NCBI GenBank assembly: GCA_009760855.2
Contig: WPIO01000016.1
Location: forward strand, 2,380,001-2,444,000
Origin: Cristatella mucedo
Lineage: Eukaryota > Bryozoa > Phylactolaemata > Cristatellidae
DNA: 64,000 nucleotides
Reading direction: 5' to 3'
Below are positions 1-10,930 of the stretch, piece by piece. The notes beneath the pieces were generated by a model. That model was not told the DNA's origin and ran no database searches. It worked only from the letters and a program-made list of their open reading frames with translations. The stretch's first letter is position 1, and each line of letters starts with the position of its first letter. The translations under genes and the position numbers were made by a program.

Positions 1-415
1 CTTGGAATCAGGGTCTGGATTTCCATGCATGACTTCTCATTGGATGAGCTCAGTGCCTCCGCGATCAGGGCGACCCACTTTCAGCTAACGAACATTGCTT
101 AAGCTGGGTCTGCTTAGCCGCTAATTGGTTCACGCTTTTGTGACATCGTGTTTAGATTACTGCTTATTCTCTTTATTCAGGACTCCCGGCCAGTGCCCTT
201 AATCTTCTGCAGCTGGTGCGAAAGCTCAGCAGCTCGTCCTAGACCTCTGACTTTTAACCTGCGGTAGATGCCACACTGCACCACTTCTGTCCGTCCGATT
301 TTCATTAGCTCACTAGGGAGCATCGATTCAGCTTAGAGATCCTGATTCTGGCCTTCAGGTAAATAAGGTCAAGATAAAGAAGCATCTATTTCAGGGTCAT
401 CCCTCCGGCCTCCTC
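1..415 (+). mobile_element. Decayed LINE-A fragment
   Basis: A diverged copy of the LINE-A reverse-transcriptase C-terminal region. Blocks line up in order with the better copy at 7560-7830: the stretch around ACATTGCT, the TTTTGTGACATC block, and CTTCTGCAGCTGGTGCGAAA near 205-225, which matches the LINE-A 'QLVQNSAARLV' coding block. The reading frame is destroyed by stops and indels. It continues off the left edge. Confidence 0.6.
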
Positions 416-1389
416 AGTGAGCTTGCAGTTTTTTGTACCCGTGTGCTTTGCGAGCTTACCTTTGCTTCATTCAGCGCTCATGACAAGCCACGGATTCCTC
501 GAGCGTCTTCTTGTGTGCCGTAGCATGCTAGCCCGAAGCATGCTCGCACTCGGTTGCCCTTCCTTGCATGCTTGTCTGTCTAAACATGGATACCGTGCAC
601 GTCGTCGCCAACTTCCGGTTGTTGGTTCTCTTTTAGCGTGCTGTAAAGCGCCCATAGAGATTTAGTTCTCGTGCGGCACTGTGCAGTCGATCTCTTAGTA
701 TTAACATTATCTTATACCTCTAGACGCATTCTGGTTTCATTTCCAGCATCGGTAAAAGAGAATTCCTTCATGTTTGCGAGCCTCGCGTGGCTTAGGACTG
801 GTCGCTTGGACTCTCATTGTCGTTCTCTTAGGCGCAGCCAGGACAGACGCCGAGGGAGCCAATGGGAGAGGAGCTAGCCAGGCCTTTAATCTTGCCAGGC
901 TAGCTATCCCCCCATTGGCTGTGGCTGCCCTGTGGCAGGAGCCAGCAGCTATTCCCCACCTTCCCTTGTGACCGCCATGTCGTGCGATGGAGGAACTCTT
1001 TCCTCCTCCGTTCATCGTTCGCATTCCACCGTTCCATCGCAGTGTCCCTGCCGAGCTTTGGAAAAGCACAAACTGCACTCGCTTGTTCGAGATGGGGCCG
1101 TAGATACCGTGACTTGTCATCCCTTGCCCGTCTTTTCTGCGGCTGCTCGTGAAAAGCCCGAAGTAGCTTATTTTTCTGGGTATTTATTGCCTAGCAGAGA
1201 ACCGTGCTGCCGCTCGGGGAGCATGGGAGAGGGAGCTTTGCAAGCATGCTAACCTCTAAGCATGCTAACCTCTAGAAAGGTCTTAGGTCGTTAGCGATGT
1301 TCTGCTTGCCTTGTGTGCCAGCGATGCTCGGTTTGCTTTGAGCTGCCAAGTAAATAGTCAGATTGCCTGTAGCTGCTCATAAGACACCC
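416..1389. other. Unassigned stretch
   Basis: No recognisable exon, repeat or RNA gene. Short open frames occur on both strands but show no family motif and overlap each other. It may be intron of the GPCPD1-like gene whose exons start at 2482. Confidence 0.4.
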
Positions 1390-2290
1390 TAAGCGTGTGG
1401 CTGGATTAAAAGGCTTTGCTGTTCTAATAGGTGATGCTATTGTGCGACCTTCACCACGTGCTCGAAATCTAGGTGTCGTGTTCGACAGCTGCCTCAATTT
1501 CAAAAGCTTCATTCAGAAGACTGCCTCTACAGCTAGCCATCACATCCGATCCCTATCCAAGATTAGAAGCTGTCTCCCACAGTGGCTTGTAAAAAATTTA
1601 ACTAGCTCTTTAGTTCTGTCTCGGCTTCATTATTGGAATTCCCTTTTGGCTGGGATGCCAAAGAAAGCTATTATGCCACTACAGCGGACTATGAATATGG
1701 CTGCAAGGCTGGTCTTCAAGTCCCAGCGGTTTGAGCACATGTCACCTCTGCTGAAAGAGCTAGGATGGTTGCCGGTTGAGCAAAGGATACAGAGCAAAGT
1801 TCTTACGCTGACCCACAAGACCTGCCACGGCTTGGCTCCTTCGTACCTAGTTGAACTGCTGCATCAGTTTCAGCCTGTTCGCGCCCTCAGGTCCTGTGTG
1901 GAAAATAAATTAGCTGTCCCTTTTCTCACTGTTTTGAGGACAGTTGGCGACAGAAGCTTTAGCTCTGCAGGTCCTAGACTGTGGAACTCGCTTCCACAAT
2001 TCTTACGCAACGACAACTACTCTCCAACTGCCGACTATGGCACATCTTTTTCAGCGGTCCTGAACTGCTACTTCTATGCTACTCACTACCTCAACTGCTC
2101 TCCTGACTCTGCTATGCTTCCCACTTTCTCTTTGTTTCGTGAGACGAAGTCTGTTGGTTACCGAATGCGTACCGAAAGCCGCTTAGGCTGTGAGTGCGCT
2201 ATACAAAACTCTCCTGCGTAACACCCACATGGTCTTTATGACTTTGTGGAGTTAGTGGAGTTACTGACGGAGATACATTACATTACATTA
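1390..2290 (+). mobile_element. LINE-B, 5'-truncated copy with open C-terminal ORF
   Basis: A non-LTR retrotransposon fragment. The frame 1397-2221 is open and encodes the region after the RT catalytic core: 'RARNLGVVFD', then 'NMAARLVFKS', the 'LGWLPVEQRI' block typical of CR1/L2-like elements, and 'GPRLWNSLPQF'. It lacks the endonuclease and the catalytic RT motifs, so it cannot move itself. It ends with a CCACATGGTC...TTTGTGG hairpin and a short ATTAC repeat (2276-2290). It is almost identical in protein to the copy at 59492-61085, which points to fairly recent activity. Confidence 0.9.
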
Positions 2291-2481
2291 CCTCGACGGC
2301 AGACGTGGCTTTTAGTTTGGTGTCAATGTCCCGCCATCAGCTTCATCTGTTCCACTAGTCTGATCCGTTAGGCATCGCCCAGGGGCTTGGTGAATTGTTC
2401 ATACAGCAGTGTCACCCCGGTGGCCTTTGCATTGTTCACTGCCGCATTCAGTGATAAACTCTCATTCATCGATGTTTGCAG

Positions 2482-2588
2482 GATGGCTGGACGGCCCAAG
2501 ATTGTTCCCATCTCTCGAGCAAGCCCTGCAGACCCTCAGTACCGACATCGGCTTTGTCGTCGAAATTAAATATCCCCAGCTCATGAAG
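2482..2588 (+). CDS. GPCPD1: GPCPD1-like exon (GDPD, EIK motif)
   Basis: Acceptor TTTGCAG at 2475-2481. The first two bases complete a codon begun in an upstream exon. It encodes 'WLDGPRLFPSLEQAL' through 'VVEIKYPQLMK'. The donor GTGTGT at 2589 is weak. It ends on a full codon. Confidence 0.85.
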
Positions 2589-4484
2589 GTGTGTATGCAC
2601 AGCGGCTTTTTCGCCACCTGCCACCTGCTTACACGCTTCGGCTTCACTGCAGCAGCTCGACATGCCGGCCTGGATGCCTGGCCTCCTGTGCCTGCGCAAC
2701 GTCGTGGCAGCCGGCTCTGTGCAATAGCTGGGGGGGGGCACGCCCGGGGGTGCCTGCAGCTTCTCACCTAGACGCCAGTGAGGTCACTGAGATCACCTTG
2801 AGCGATGGCAGGCGTGATGGTGTGTGTGCGGCACGCTTGCCAGTGCGTATGCATTTGTGCATTTACACGTGCCTGTGCTCGTTTTTGCGTGCTGGTACCT
2901 GCGTTCGTACACCTTTGCACCGTGAAACCTTTGCCGAAGTACCGGCTGCAGGTCCAAGCTGCCAGGGCCGATGGTTACGTGGCAGCAGCTGCTGCTGCTG
3001 CGCTTTTGGTCTGGAGAAACGGTCCCTTGACGGCATCGTGGCTGGCTCGGCAAACCGGCTCTTGCTGAGTGGCACACTTGCCTGCTGCAGTCTGGCGCCC
3101 TGGAGGAACCCGTTTGCGCCAATATCGTTGATCGAAACGAGTACATCGATTGCATCCTGGACGTCATCGCCCGGCACGTCCTCGGCACGACGGTCGACTC
3201 GAGCTGCGACGGCAGTGGAGCGGCTCTGAAGCAGCACCCTCGCCGGCGATTGGCGTTTGTGTGCTTCGACGCCGACGTGTGCGCCCTCCTGCGTCTCAAG
3301 CAGGCCGCCTTTCCCGTCTTCTTCTTGACCATGGGCCGGACCAAGCAGTGGGAGCTGTATGCCGACGTCAGGACGCACCTTGTGGAGACGGCCGTACACT
3401 ATGCGACCAGCGAAAGGTTTCACGTAAGTCGTGGGCTGCTGCTGCTGCTGCTGAGCGTGGCAGTGCTAGCTGCCCTTACTTGTGCTCGCATAGTGGCCGC
3501 ATGAACAGCCGCCCGCGTTGCCCGGACGACGACCGCAGGCTGGGCGGCGAGATCGGCACTCTGTGGAGACTTAGCTAGCGGGCTGCAGCAGTGGCCATGG
3601 TGTGGCCGTGGCGATTCTGGCAATGTAGCCGCTGCTTGAGCAGAGCAGCAGCCGCTGCTCTCGTGGCTGACGCTGCACTGGCTGCACTGGCTTCAGCTGC
3701 TGTTCGACGCTACTGATCGTGCTGGTCGTGCTGGCACTGTGGCCGCCCGAGCCAGCCAGCCAGCTCCTTCCAGTGCCCCCTTCCAGCGTAGTCGCCCCGG
3801 AATTCGAGCAATCCCGGGTCGGCGCCATTCGAGGTCGCTCGTGCTTTTACCAGCTGTCGCATGGTTGATGTCAGCAGCCATTGCTTCCTTCTCTACTAGC
3901 AGTCGCGATTCCGTGCCGATCACGGTGTCTTTGCTGCAGCTGGTGATGCAATACGGTTGACTGTGCCATCGATGCAGTCTAAATGGGGAAGAGGCAGCCT
4001 ACCGGATGGACGAGTCACGTGGTCGCAGGAAAGGTCGCAGGGAAGGGCACGGGGAGCGGTGCTACGAACGTGTGCATAGCCCCGACGTTTTTGAGGCCGG
4101 CACAGGATTGCTCGCCGACGGATTCCGCCCTCAGCCAGTTCTAGAGCTTTTTCTTCTGCGAAAGTCGATTGTCTGCCTTGCGGCGGTGCAGCTTTCACCA
4201 TCTCTCTCTCCCTCCCTCGAGCAGCAAAAGCAGTCTTGTTAGTCGAGATTTGAGAGCTGCAGGCAAGAGCTGCGAGCAATCCCTTGCGCTTCGTTATGAT
4301 GCCGCCACTGTGCAAATGCTTTTCAGGGCGTGGCTGTAAATGCCGAGGACTGTGCCGACTTCGGCGCAATTCGAAAGGCGCACGATGCTGGCCTAGCCTT
4401 CTGGGCTTGGGGCAGCGAATGCAACGACCCGCAGTTTTTCCAAGCAATCCGAGACCGTGGCGCCGATGGCATCATTTATGACAG
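2482..4484 (+). CDS. GPCPD1: Glycerophosphocholine phosphodiesterase GPCPD1-like, partial (3 internal exons)
   Basis: Family knowledge: GPCPD1 (GDE5) hydrolyses glycerophosphocholine to choline and glycerol-3-phosphate in the cytosol. Seen here are exons 2482-2588, 3091-3423 and 4327-4484, joined in phase, giving about 198 residues of the C-terminal half of the GDPD domain. Matches in order: 'FPSLEQAL', then 'GFVVEIKYP', whose Glu (2562-2564) is a metal ligand in GDPD enzymes; 'RNEYIDCILDVI'; 'FVCFDADVCALLRLKQ'; 'FPVFFLTMGRT'; 'GLAFWAWGSECNDP'; and 'GADGIIYDR'. All three donors are GT (GTGTGT, GTAAGT, GTAAGT). The N-terminal CBM20 and the first GDPD motifs are not in the window. The terminal exon after 4484 (split Arg codon) was not recognised. 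No stops interrupt the exons, so it looks functional. Confidence 0.9.
3091..3423 (+). CDS. GPCPD1: GPCPD1-like exon (GDPD, FDAD motif)
   Basis: Acceptor CTGCTGCAG just before 3091, phase 0 on both sides, 111 codons. It encodes 'SGALEEPVCANIVDRNEY' to 'HYATSERFH'. The 'CFDADVCALLR' block is diagnostic of the GPCPD1 group. Strong donor GTAAGT at 3424. Confidence 0.92.
4327..4484 (+). CDS. GPCPD1: GPCPD1-like exon (GDPD C-terminus)
   Basis: Acceptor TTTTCAG before 4327. It encodes 'GVAVNAEDCADF', 'AFWAWGSECNDPQFF' and 'RGADGIIYDR', the last strand and helix of the TIM barrel. Donor GTAAGT at 4485, after the second base of the Arg codon. Confidence 0.92.
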
Positions 4485-5142
4485 GTAAGTCAAGCATGTG
4501 TGGCTTTGAATTCTTGTGTATTGCCAATGTCGAGCAGGCAAGCTTTTCTAATTCTTTATGTGAGGTCGTGTTCCGGTAGACATGCATGCTAGCTACTTGC
4601 TGCCTAGTCTTGAATCATCTGTTAAGCATTGTGTGGTTATGGTGGGAAGGCTTACAAGTAATGAATTATTGAAATATAGATGGGATGTCACCTATGCATG
4701 AACTAACTTGGCTGTGGTACTTGGCAAGCCTAGGTTGTTGAAATTTTTTGTTGCTGACTTGACCGAAAAGCTGATGATGCAGTCACCTAACGAGAGCTCA
4801 TCTTCGAGAAGGACATCCAGATTCAGTGCAGAGGCCGTAACGGTCATGCCGATCGAGCTATTTTCGAGGACTAGGCTTTCCAGTTTCTGAGTTTCTGCTA
4901 GGCAAGCCTTTAACCATGAGGTCGGGACTCATTCAACAGGAAAGACTAGCCACATTACAGGTGCAAATGTCGACTGTATAAGCTGCAATGAAGCAAAGAG
5001 AATTTGAGTTCCTGGAAGTAGGAGAGGATCAGAGAACACACAACCAACGTGTCATGTGCTTAGAAATGAAATCCTAGATTGAGCTGACCGATTGCATCGG
5101 CAACAGGGTAGCTGTAAAAGTCAACAGATCTTTGGCAGGGTA

Positions 5143-5216
5143 ATATAATATATTTAATGTATCTCCGTCTGTAACTCCGCAAAGTCATAAAGACTATGTG
5201 AGGGTACTCTGCACTT
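5143..5216 (-). mobile_element. LINE-B 3' tail fragment
   Basis: Contains the minus-strand LINE-B end signature seen at the other copies: AATGTATCTCCGTCTGTAAC, then the CAAAGTCATAAAGAC hairpin arm. Coding sequence is lost. Confidence 0.75.
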
Positions 5217-5854
5217 CTAACGCTCGTCCGACGAACTCGGCCGTTGACGTGTACACTCCTGAAGCCTCGCACCAAGACAGGACGAACTGTTTGGGCCAGC
5301 CAGTGTGTGCAAAATATGTATCCAGCTGGCCTGCCTGGTTCGATTACTTTCTGCCAACTCCCGAAGCAGTCGAGGCGCACACGTGCGCTCACTTTTGCTT
5401 GAATTTCTTTACTTATTAATACTTTACCTTTCAGTGCCTTGCAATGGTAGCTGGTGGCATCTGACATCTTGGCACTCCCTGCCCCCCCCCCCGAGTACCG
5501 AGAACGATATTGGGGGGGGGGGGTCTTTTTCTGACCCTACTTCCGGTGTGCTGCTGCATAGACACACTGATGGTTCTCTGCTGAGTGAGCCTGACGGCCG
5601 GCAGTTCTGCCAGATCAGCTGAAGTGTGGTGGCTGACGGACTTTTGCCGATCACCGATCGTATCTTGTAGCTTCGATGCTTTGGTGCCCGGAGCTGCTCT
5701 CTCTAGCTGTGCTCTCTGTGCTCTGTGCTGTGGTCACAGCTCGAGCTGTGACCCTGCTTGGCGGGCTCTGAGGAGAGGTTTACTAACTAGGCATCTGGGC
5801 AGGTCCACGCTACTTCGAGGCATCTCTGTTCACTGATAAGGACACATTTACATT
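5217..5854. other. Unassigned stretch with facing poly-C and poly-G runs
   Basis: No gene recognised. An 11-base C run (5482-5492) is followed 19 bases later by a 12-base G run (5512-5523), which could pair as a hairpin. The terminal GPCPD1 exon might lie somewhere here but shows no recognisable motif. Confidence 0.4.
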
Positions 5855-5935
5855 AACGCCCCAGGAGAAGTAAATCTCTTCCTAGGCACTCAACTTATGC
5901 TGAAAAGGAAGCACGTCAATTTGCTAGTCGCAAGG
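5855..5935 (-). mobile_element. LINE-A 3' tail fragment
   Basis: Reads as a diverged minus-strand LINE-A end: GTAAATCTCTTCCTAGGCAC, followed by the gcTGaaaAGGAAGCACG block that follows the tail hairpin in all LINE-A copies. Confidence 0.6.
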
Positions 5936-6868
5936 TTTCAGAACGTGCAGGCACTCGAAGGACGATTGGCACGGACTGAGAGCTAAAGCTTCGAGGAAAA
6001 GCTCTTAGCAGCCTCTTCTTTTGAATGACCTCAAATCAGATGACGCGATGTCAGGCCGTGGTGAGCTGCTCCACTAAGCACTCTGGGAGCATTCGAACCG
6101 AAGCCACGGTCTCCAGTGGATTTGAAGGAGCTCGAGTGGCAGTGGGACCAAGCGACAGCCAGACTCTCCTCAGACTCTGCAGATTGTCATCTTAGCAATC
6201 AAACCTTTCGGTTCCATTCACTAGGACCGTGCCCCCCAGTCATGCCGCCGGGCGATGGCGTTTGGCCACACGCGAAGTTGCCCAGCATGCACAGTAGAGC
6301 CAGGCAGGTGCTGCAGGCCCATTCCTGTAATTCTGCACAGGTGCTGGTATGTGTGCACGTGATCGCTGCAGGCTCGGCGACTTTCTCTAGAAGTGATGAA
6401 CGTTTAACAACAGTGAGGCTGCTGCCTCGGTGAACGGCCGCTCATGGACCGCCGGCTTCATCTGCAGCAAGGTTGCCGACCGACGGCCGACGTGCACGCG
6501 AAACGTAGTTGACACACAAGGAAACAGAGTGAAACACGTGAGGCCGATGCTGGATCGGCCTTCACGTGTGACAGCTGAAGCATTGCTTGTGGCTTGCTCG
6601 CTTTCAGTTGCATCAGTGCTCAAGCTACTAGGCACACTAGGCAGCACTAGAAGCAGCTTGTGAAGCCTTTAGTCCAAGCCGTTTCTAGAGCTGTGTTCAG
6701 GGACTTTCTTTCTTTGATGCGCTGCATGCGTTGGCGGCTGCACTTATGATCTCAGCACTAATATAAATTCCTGCAGCTGCACAGTTCTTGTTGTTGCCTG
6801 TCAAATTAAAAAAATTGTACTAAGTATTTTTTTCTGCATCTGTTAAAATACTGGCGATTGCTACTAAT
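5936..6868. other. Unassigned stretch
   Basis: Short overlapping open frames on both strands, none with a recognised domain. An acceptor-like site near 6470 opens a frame to 6663 ('SKVADRRPTCTRN...'), but it does not match the GPCPD1 C-terminus. Confidence 0.35.
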
Positions 6869-6907
6869 ATATATATATATATATATATACATAAATATAT
6901 ACATAAA

Positions 6908-6938
<31 letters not shown>
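6869..6938. repeat. (TA)n microsatellite
   Basis: Alternating TA tracts around 6869-6890 and 6913-6938, separated by an A-rich spacer. They abut the truncated 5' end of the following LINE-A. Confidence 0.95.
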
Positions 6939-6939
<1 letters not shown>

Positions 6940-6944
6940 CTCCA

Positions 6945-8377
6945 CAGAGTCAGCATTGCTTCGGGTATACAACGACCTACTTAGGAATGCAGACATGGGT
7001 AGAGTGTCTCTGCTTGTTTTGCTTGATCTTTTGGCAGCTTTTGACACCATCGATCACAAAGTTCTTCTAGAGCGCCTCTCATCTCGCCTGGGCATCACTG
7101 GCACTGCTCTGCAGTGGTTCAGGTCCTATCTCAGTGAGAGACTCCAGAGTATTGACGTGAATGGACAAAGATCATCTGAAGTACCTCTGAAATATGGTGT
7201 ACCTCAGGGCTCAGTGCTAGGTCCGGTTCTTTTCACGGTTTATACTCTGCCTCTTGCTGATGTGATTGCCAAGCATAATCTAGGCTTTCACTTCTATGCG
7301 GATGACACTCAGTTGTACCTTTGCTTTGATCCCTCCCAGCCTTCGAGCACCTCAAATTCTCTAAACTCACTAGCTGCATGCATAAATGACATCCGCATAT
7401 GGATGGCAGCAAATTTTCTAAAACTTAACGATGATAAAACTAACTTACTAGTCATGGGCAAACCCAGTGTGATCCAGAGATATGACAGGCTGACTCTCAA
7501 AATTGGCTCTGTCAGCATATCTCCAGTTGAATTAGCTCGAAATCTAGGTGTCATATTCCAAAGCGACCTCTCGTTAGACGACCATATCAGCTCCACAGTC
7601 AAATCTGCCTATTTTCAGCTTCACAACATTGCTAAAATTCGGGCTTGTTTAGATAAAGATACCACATCTAAGTTGGTCCATGCATTCATGACATCTCGTC
7701 TCGACTTCTGCAACTCACTGGTTACTGGCCTACCAGCATGTGCAACCAGGCGATTGCAGCTGGTGCAAAACTCGGCAGCTAGACTTGTCTGCCGTGAGCG
7801 TCGCAGTTGCCACATTACTCCACTTCTCGCCGACCTGCACTGGCTACCAGTCAAGCAACGGATTGACTTCAAGGTTTTTTCGCTCACTTTTAGGTCCCTT
7901 CATTCTATGGCTCCAGCCTATCTGTCAGATATACTCCCCCATCAGGCCAAGCATCGTACCACCCGCTTCTTTTTGGAATCCAACAGCCTACAAATACCTC
8001 GTACAAACCTCAAATCCTTTGGAGACCGTGCATTTAGTTCATATGCTCCCAAAGCCTGGAACTCCCTCCCGACCTGCGTCAGAACATCCCCTGACCTGAC
8101 CAAATTTAAAAGGAACCTAAAAACACACCTATTTAGGGCAGCATTTAGTGGGTGCCTGTGATTCGTCCTTGATATGCTTATGGGTGCTGACACTGTGCAT
8201 TCTGCCACTTACCACATTTGCATGCTGACCCTGTGTATGTCACCCCTAACCATATTATTCATTTCGTTTGTTTTTCAAGGATGATTTTACTTACTATTCA
8301 ATTGCATTTCACTTTACAGCAAATGTAAAGCACCTAGAGAGAGATTAAGTTCTCTGAGGACGCTTTATCAAGTGAAT

Positions 8378-8382
<5 letters not shown>
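6945..8382 (+). mobile_element. LINE-A, best-preserved copy with 401-codon RT ORF
   Basis: A CR1/L2-like non-LTR retrotransposon, 5'-truncated. The frame 6956-8161 is uninterrupted. Motifs in order: 'LDLLAAFDTIDH' (RT motif A), 'YGVPQGSVLGP' (motif B), 'FYADDTQLYL' (motif C, catalytic YADD), 'LHWLPVKQRIDFK' and 'APKAWNSLPTCV'. The endonuclease and first RT motifs are missing, so this copy is probably dead. The 3' UTR ends in the family hairpin (about 8328-8372) and then a (TA)n tract. The ORF-track start is simply the first Met in the truncated frame. Confidence 0.93.

Positions 8383-8414
<32 letters not shown>
8383..8414. repeat. (TA)n microsatellite at LINE-A 3' end
   Basis: A pure TA tract directly after the LINE-A tail, replacing the usual ATT repeats. 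Confidence 0.95.
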
Positions 8415-8418
<4 letters not shown>

Positions 8419-9180
8419 CAGAACCAGCTAAATAGTGCAACTTACTAGTTTGTAACCCAAAATAGTCCTGCTGACTTATTATCTCTTGAATTTGGACTTA
8501 AAATGTCTAAACCATAGATTATGACAAATCCGGTTCTCAAACGTTATAATTCATGAACCACTCTAATAGCCTCAAGCCCAGCTGTACTCTAACCGTTTTG
8601 GCATGCACGAATTTTTCTCTGCTATCATGTGGCCATGCAGACTAGCCCCTTATCATGTGAGTAGGCCCGCCCCTGTCAGAGTTTCTGATTTGGGATCTCC
8701 TGCCAAAAAAAACAGGATAAACGAAAGGGGGGTTGGGTTTGGTTCCCATTTCACGTATTTCGTACATTTCTCAAGCCTCCTCTAAAGCCTACACAGAATC
8801 AATCGAACAAGTGCTGGTCTTCATCAAGCCTGCTTCTTAAACCCCTGAGATATTGAAATGAGCCCATGAAAAGTGCAGTCAGGTCAAACCGCATCCAATA
8901 AGCCACACGTCCACTAATTATATGAGACATGATTCGTGGCGACACCCTTGCTTGTTTGCCGCGACCGAGACCTGGGTAAATTCGAGGAAGTGACTGAAGT
9001 CACGTGATTGCCGCCACTCGCTGAGATATTTTTTTCACACCCCGAGGTCAATATAAACCTGCGGGGAGTAGCGCTCGCTCGTCGATGACTTTCAAGCGGC
9101 AGCAGCGTTCCTTCCCCTCGAAGCATTCCTTCGTACTTAGCTTCCTCGTAACGGGTCACTCCAAACGCTAGCTGCTGCTA
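8415..9180. other. Unassigned stretch
   Basis: AT-rich sequence without recognisable coding, RNA or repeat features. Confidence 0.4.
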
Positions 9181-10095
9181 GCCGGCAGTTTGCATCTGCC
9201 ACCTCACTGGAACCGAGACTTGCTTATTTTCAGATTGTTCTAATCTTGATTCTCTAATTTCGATTGGTTGCTCCAAAAATTGCACCCAACAACACAGGGC
9301 GATTTTAAAATTCACTTCGATTACCCCATTGACCGCCGAGTTTTGCTCATCGGTTGAGAGCATCTCTCTCACTGCGTTGGCCTCACCCACATCAGAGGGC
9401 GCAATCTCGACCTGACCTTCCCCAGCGATTTTATAATGTAAGTTCCTAATATAAACAATGTATGCACACCTGACGGCCTGCATATCTTAGTTTCTCTCCA
9501 GTATGAATAACCTTGTGCAAATAACCAAGTACAAAAAATCTTCTGCAAATTAAGAAGCTTCAAGAACTCCCTGAAGCTGAAGCTGCTCGAAAAATATCAC
9601 CCTCGCCACCTCTGCTCAATCCTCTGCTGGCGAAAGGCTAGCACAGCCAAAAAGCTAAAATACCGGCTATAGCGGTTTAGGTCTTAAATCAGTGGGATAT
9701 TTCAGAGAGCAGAGGTCAATAGCCATCTCATGAGCTTTTAAAGTATGGCAGGTCCCAAGGATCCGTTAAAGGTCCTCTTCGTTTCGCAATCTAGACTCTC
9801 CCTCTGTGTGCCACTGTATTCCCCAAGTACAATCTAGGCCTTTTCTTTTATTGAAGATGAACATAGCTAAACTTGCGCTTTGATAATCTCCTCCCTTCTA
9901 GCACCTCAAACTCGCTGAAACCGAATTACGATAAAACCAAATTGCAATTTATGGGTTTAAGCGTTGCTCAGAAACTGCAAAGCCCAACCTCAACTCAAAG
10001 ATCGGCTAGCAAACATTCGACTGCCTCTGCACCAAACTAGATCCATTGTCAAGTCTGCCTACTGTCACCTACGTAGCTGCGAAAAATTTTATGAC
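9181..10095 (+). mobile_element. Decayed LINE, endonuclease end plus RT remnants
   Basis: A degenerate + strand LINE that preserves part of the upstream region missing in other copies. Around 9299-9510 the conceptual translation shows 'GDFKIHFDYP' and later 'LTHIRGRNLDLTF', matching the APE-type endonuclease pattern GDFN-H ... PTH-xx-G-xx-LDL. From about 9820 come LINE-A RT pieces: the AAGTACAATCTAGGCCTT, CTTCTAGCACCTCAAACTCG and AATTACGATAAAACCAA blocks. Many stops and indels; clearly dead. Confidence 0.65.
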
Positions 10096-10099
10096 ATCT

Positions 10100-10300
10100 T
10101 ATAATAATAATAATAATATTGCACTTGATAAAGCGCCCTCAGAGAACTTAATCTCTTTTTAGGCGCTTCTTTTTAGGCGCTTTACATTTGCTGCAAAGTG
10201 ATACGCAATAGAATAGTAAGTAAAATCATGCTTGAAAAACAAACAAAATGAATAACATGGTTAGGGGTTACATGCACTGGGTCAGCATGCAAATTTTAGA
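10100..10300 (-). mobile_element. LINE-A 3' UTR fragment
   Basis: Begins with ATA/ATT repeats, then TTGATAAAGCGCCCTCAGAG, the hairpin, TTTACATTTGCTGCAAAG, and the downstream ACATGG...GGGTCAGCATGCAA block of LINE-A on the minus strand. Confidence 0.85.
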
Positions 10301-10845
10301 CAAGTATAGGTCAGCTAAGTTGGTTAAAAGCTCTCGTATAAAATCAACAATTTCCAAATCAAAACTCATTTTTGCATGCCACACGAGTCAAAACGTGCAG
10401 GACGCTCTGATTTATACACAGCCTCGGCTTAATAAAATAAACGTAATGTAAGCAAATGGATATATCAAAGTATAGAGTACAATTTTAACAACCCTCGACA
10501 GAATGTATGGCAATACTTACTACTGATGCACTATAATTCAACGTGAGGGTATATTGACCTAAGAAAAAAATCGATTCAAAATTTCACCTCGATTGGAATC
10601 GATTTCGCTCAGATTTAAGATTTCTGAGCTCAGATCTGATCGCTCATTTTAAGACAGACTGCTTGGGAGTACGCTTCACTAGTTCAAAAGACTGTCAAAG
10701 ACCCCTGGTCAGTCAAAGACTGCCAAAGAATTCCGGCCAGTACACCGCTACTGATCGTTTACCCTTTAATATAAATGCAGAATATTCACATTGATGCTGG
10801 ACGAAAAGTCACCTGCCGTCATGGTATTTAGACAAGTTATAACGC
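10301..10845. other. Unassigned AT-rich stretch
   Basis: No recognised gene or repeat. Confidence 0.4.
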
Positions 10846-10930
10846 ACTTGATTAAGCACCCTCAGAGAACTCAATCTCGTTCTAGGCGATTAACATTTGC
10901 TGCAAAGGAAGCACGATTAAATGGTTAGTG
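10846..10930 (-). mobile_element. LINE-A 3' tail fragment
   Basis: Contains the minus-strand tail: TTGATTAAGCACCCTCAGAG, the hairpin, then ACATTTGCTGCAAAGGAAGC. Only the last part of the element is present. Confidence 0.8.

Noticed and set aside
6956-8161. A 401-codon ORF as a host gene
   Set aside because: It contains RT motifs (YADD, GVPQGSVLGP), is flanked by a LINE tail and is present in many copies.
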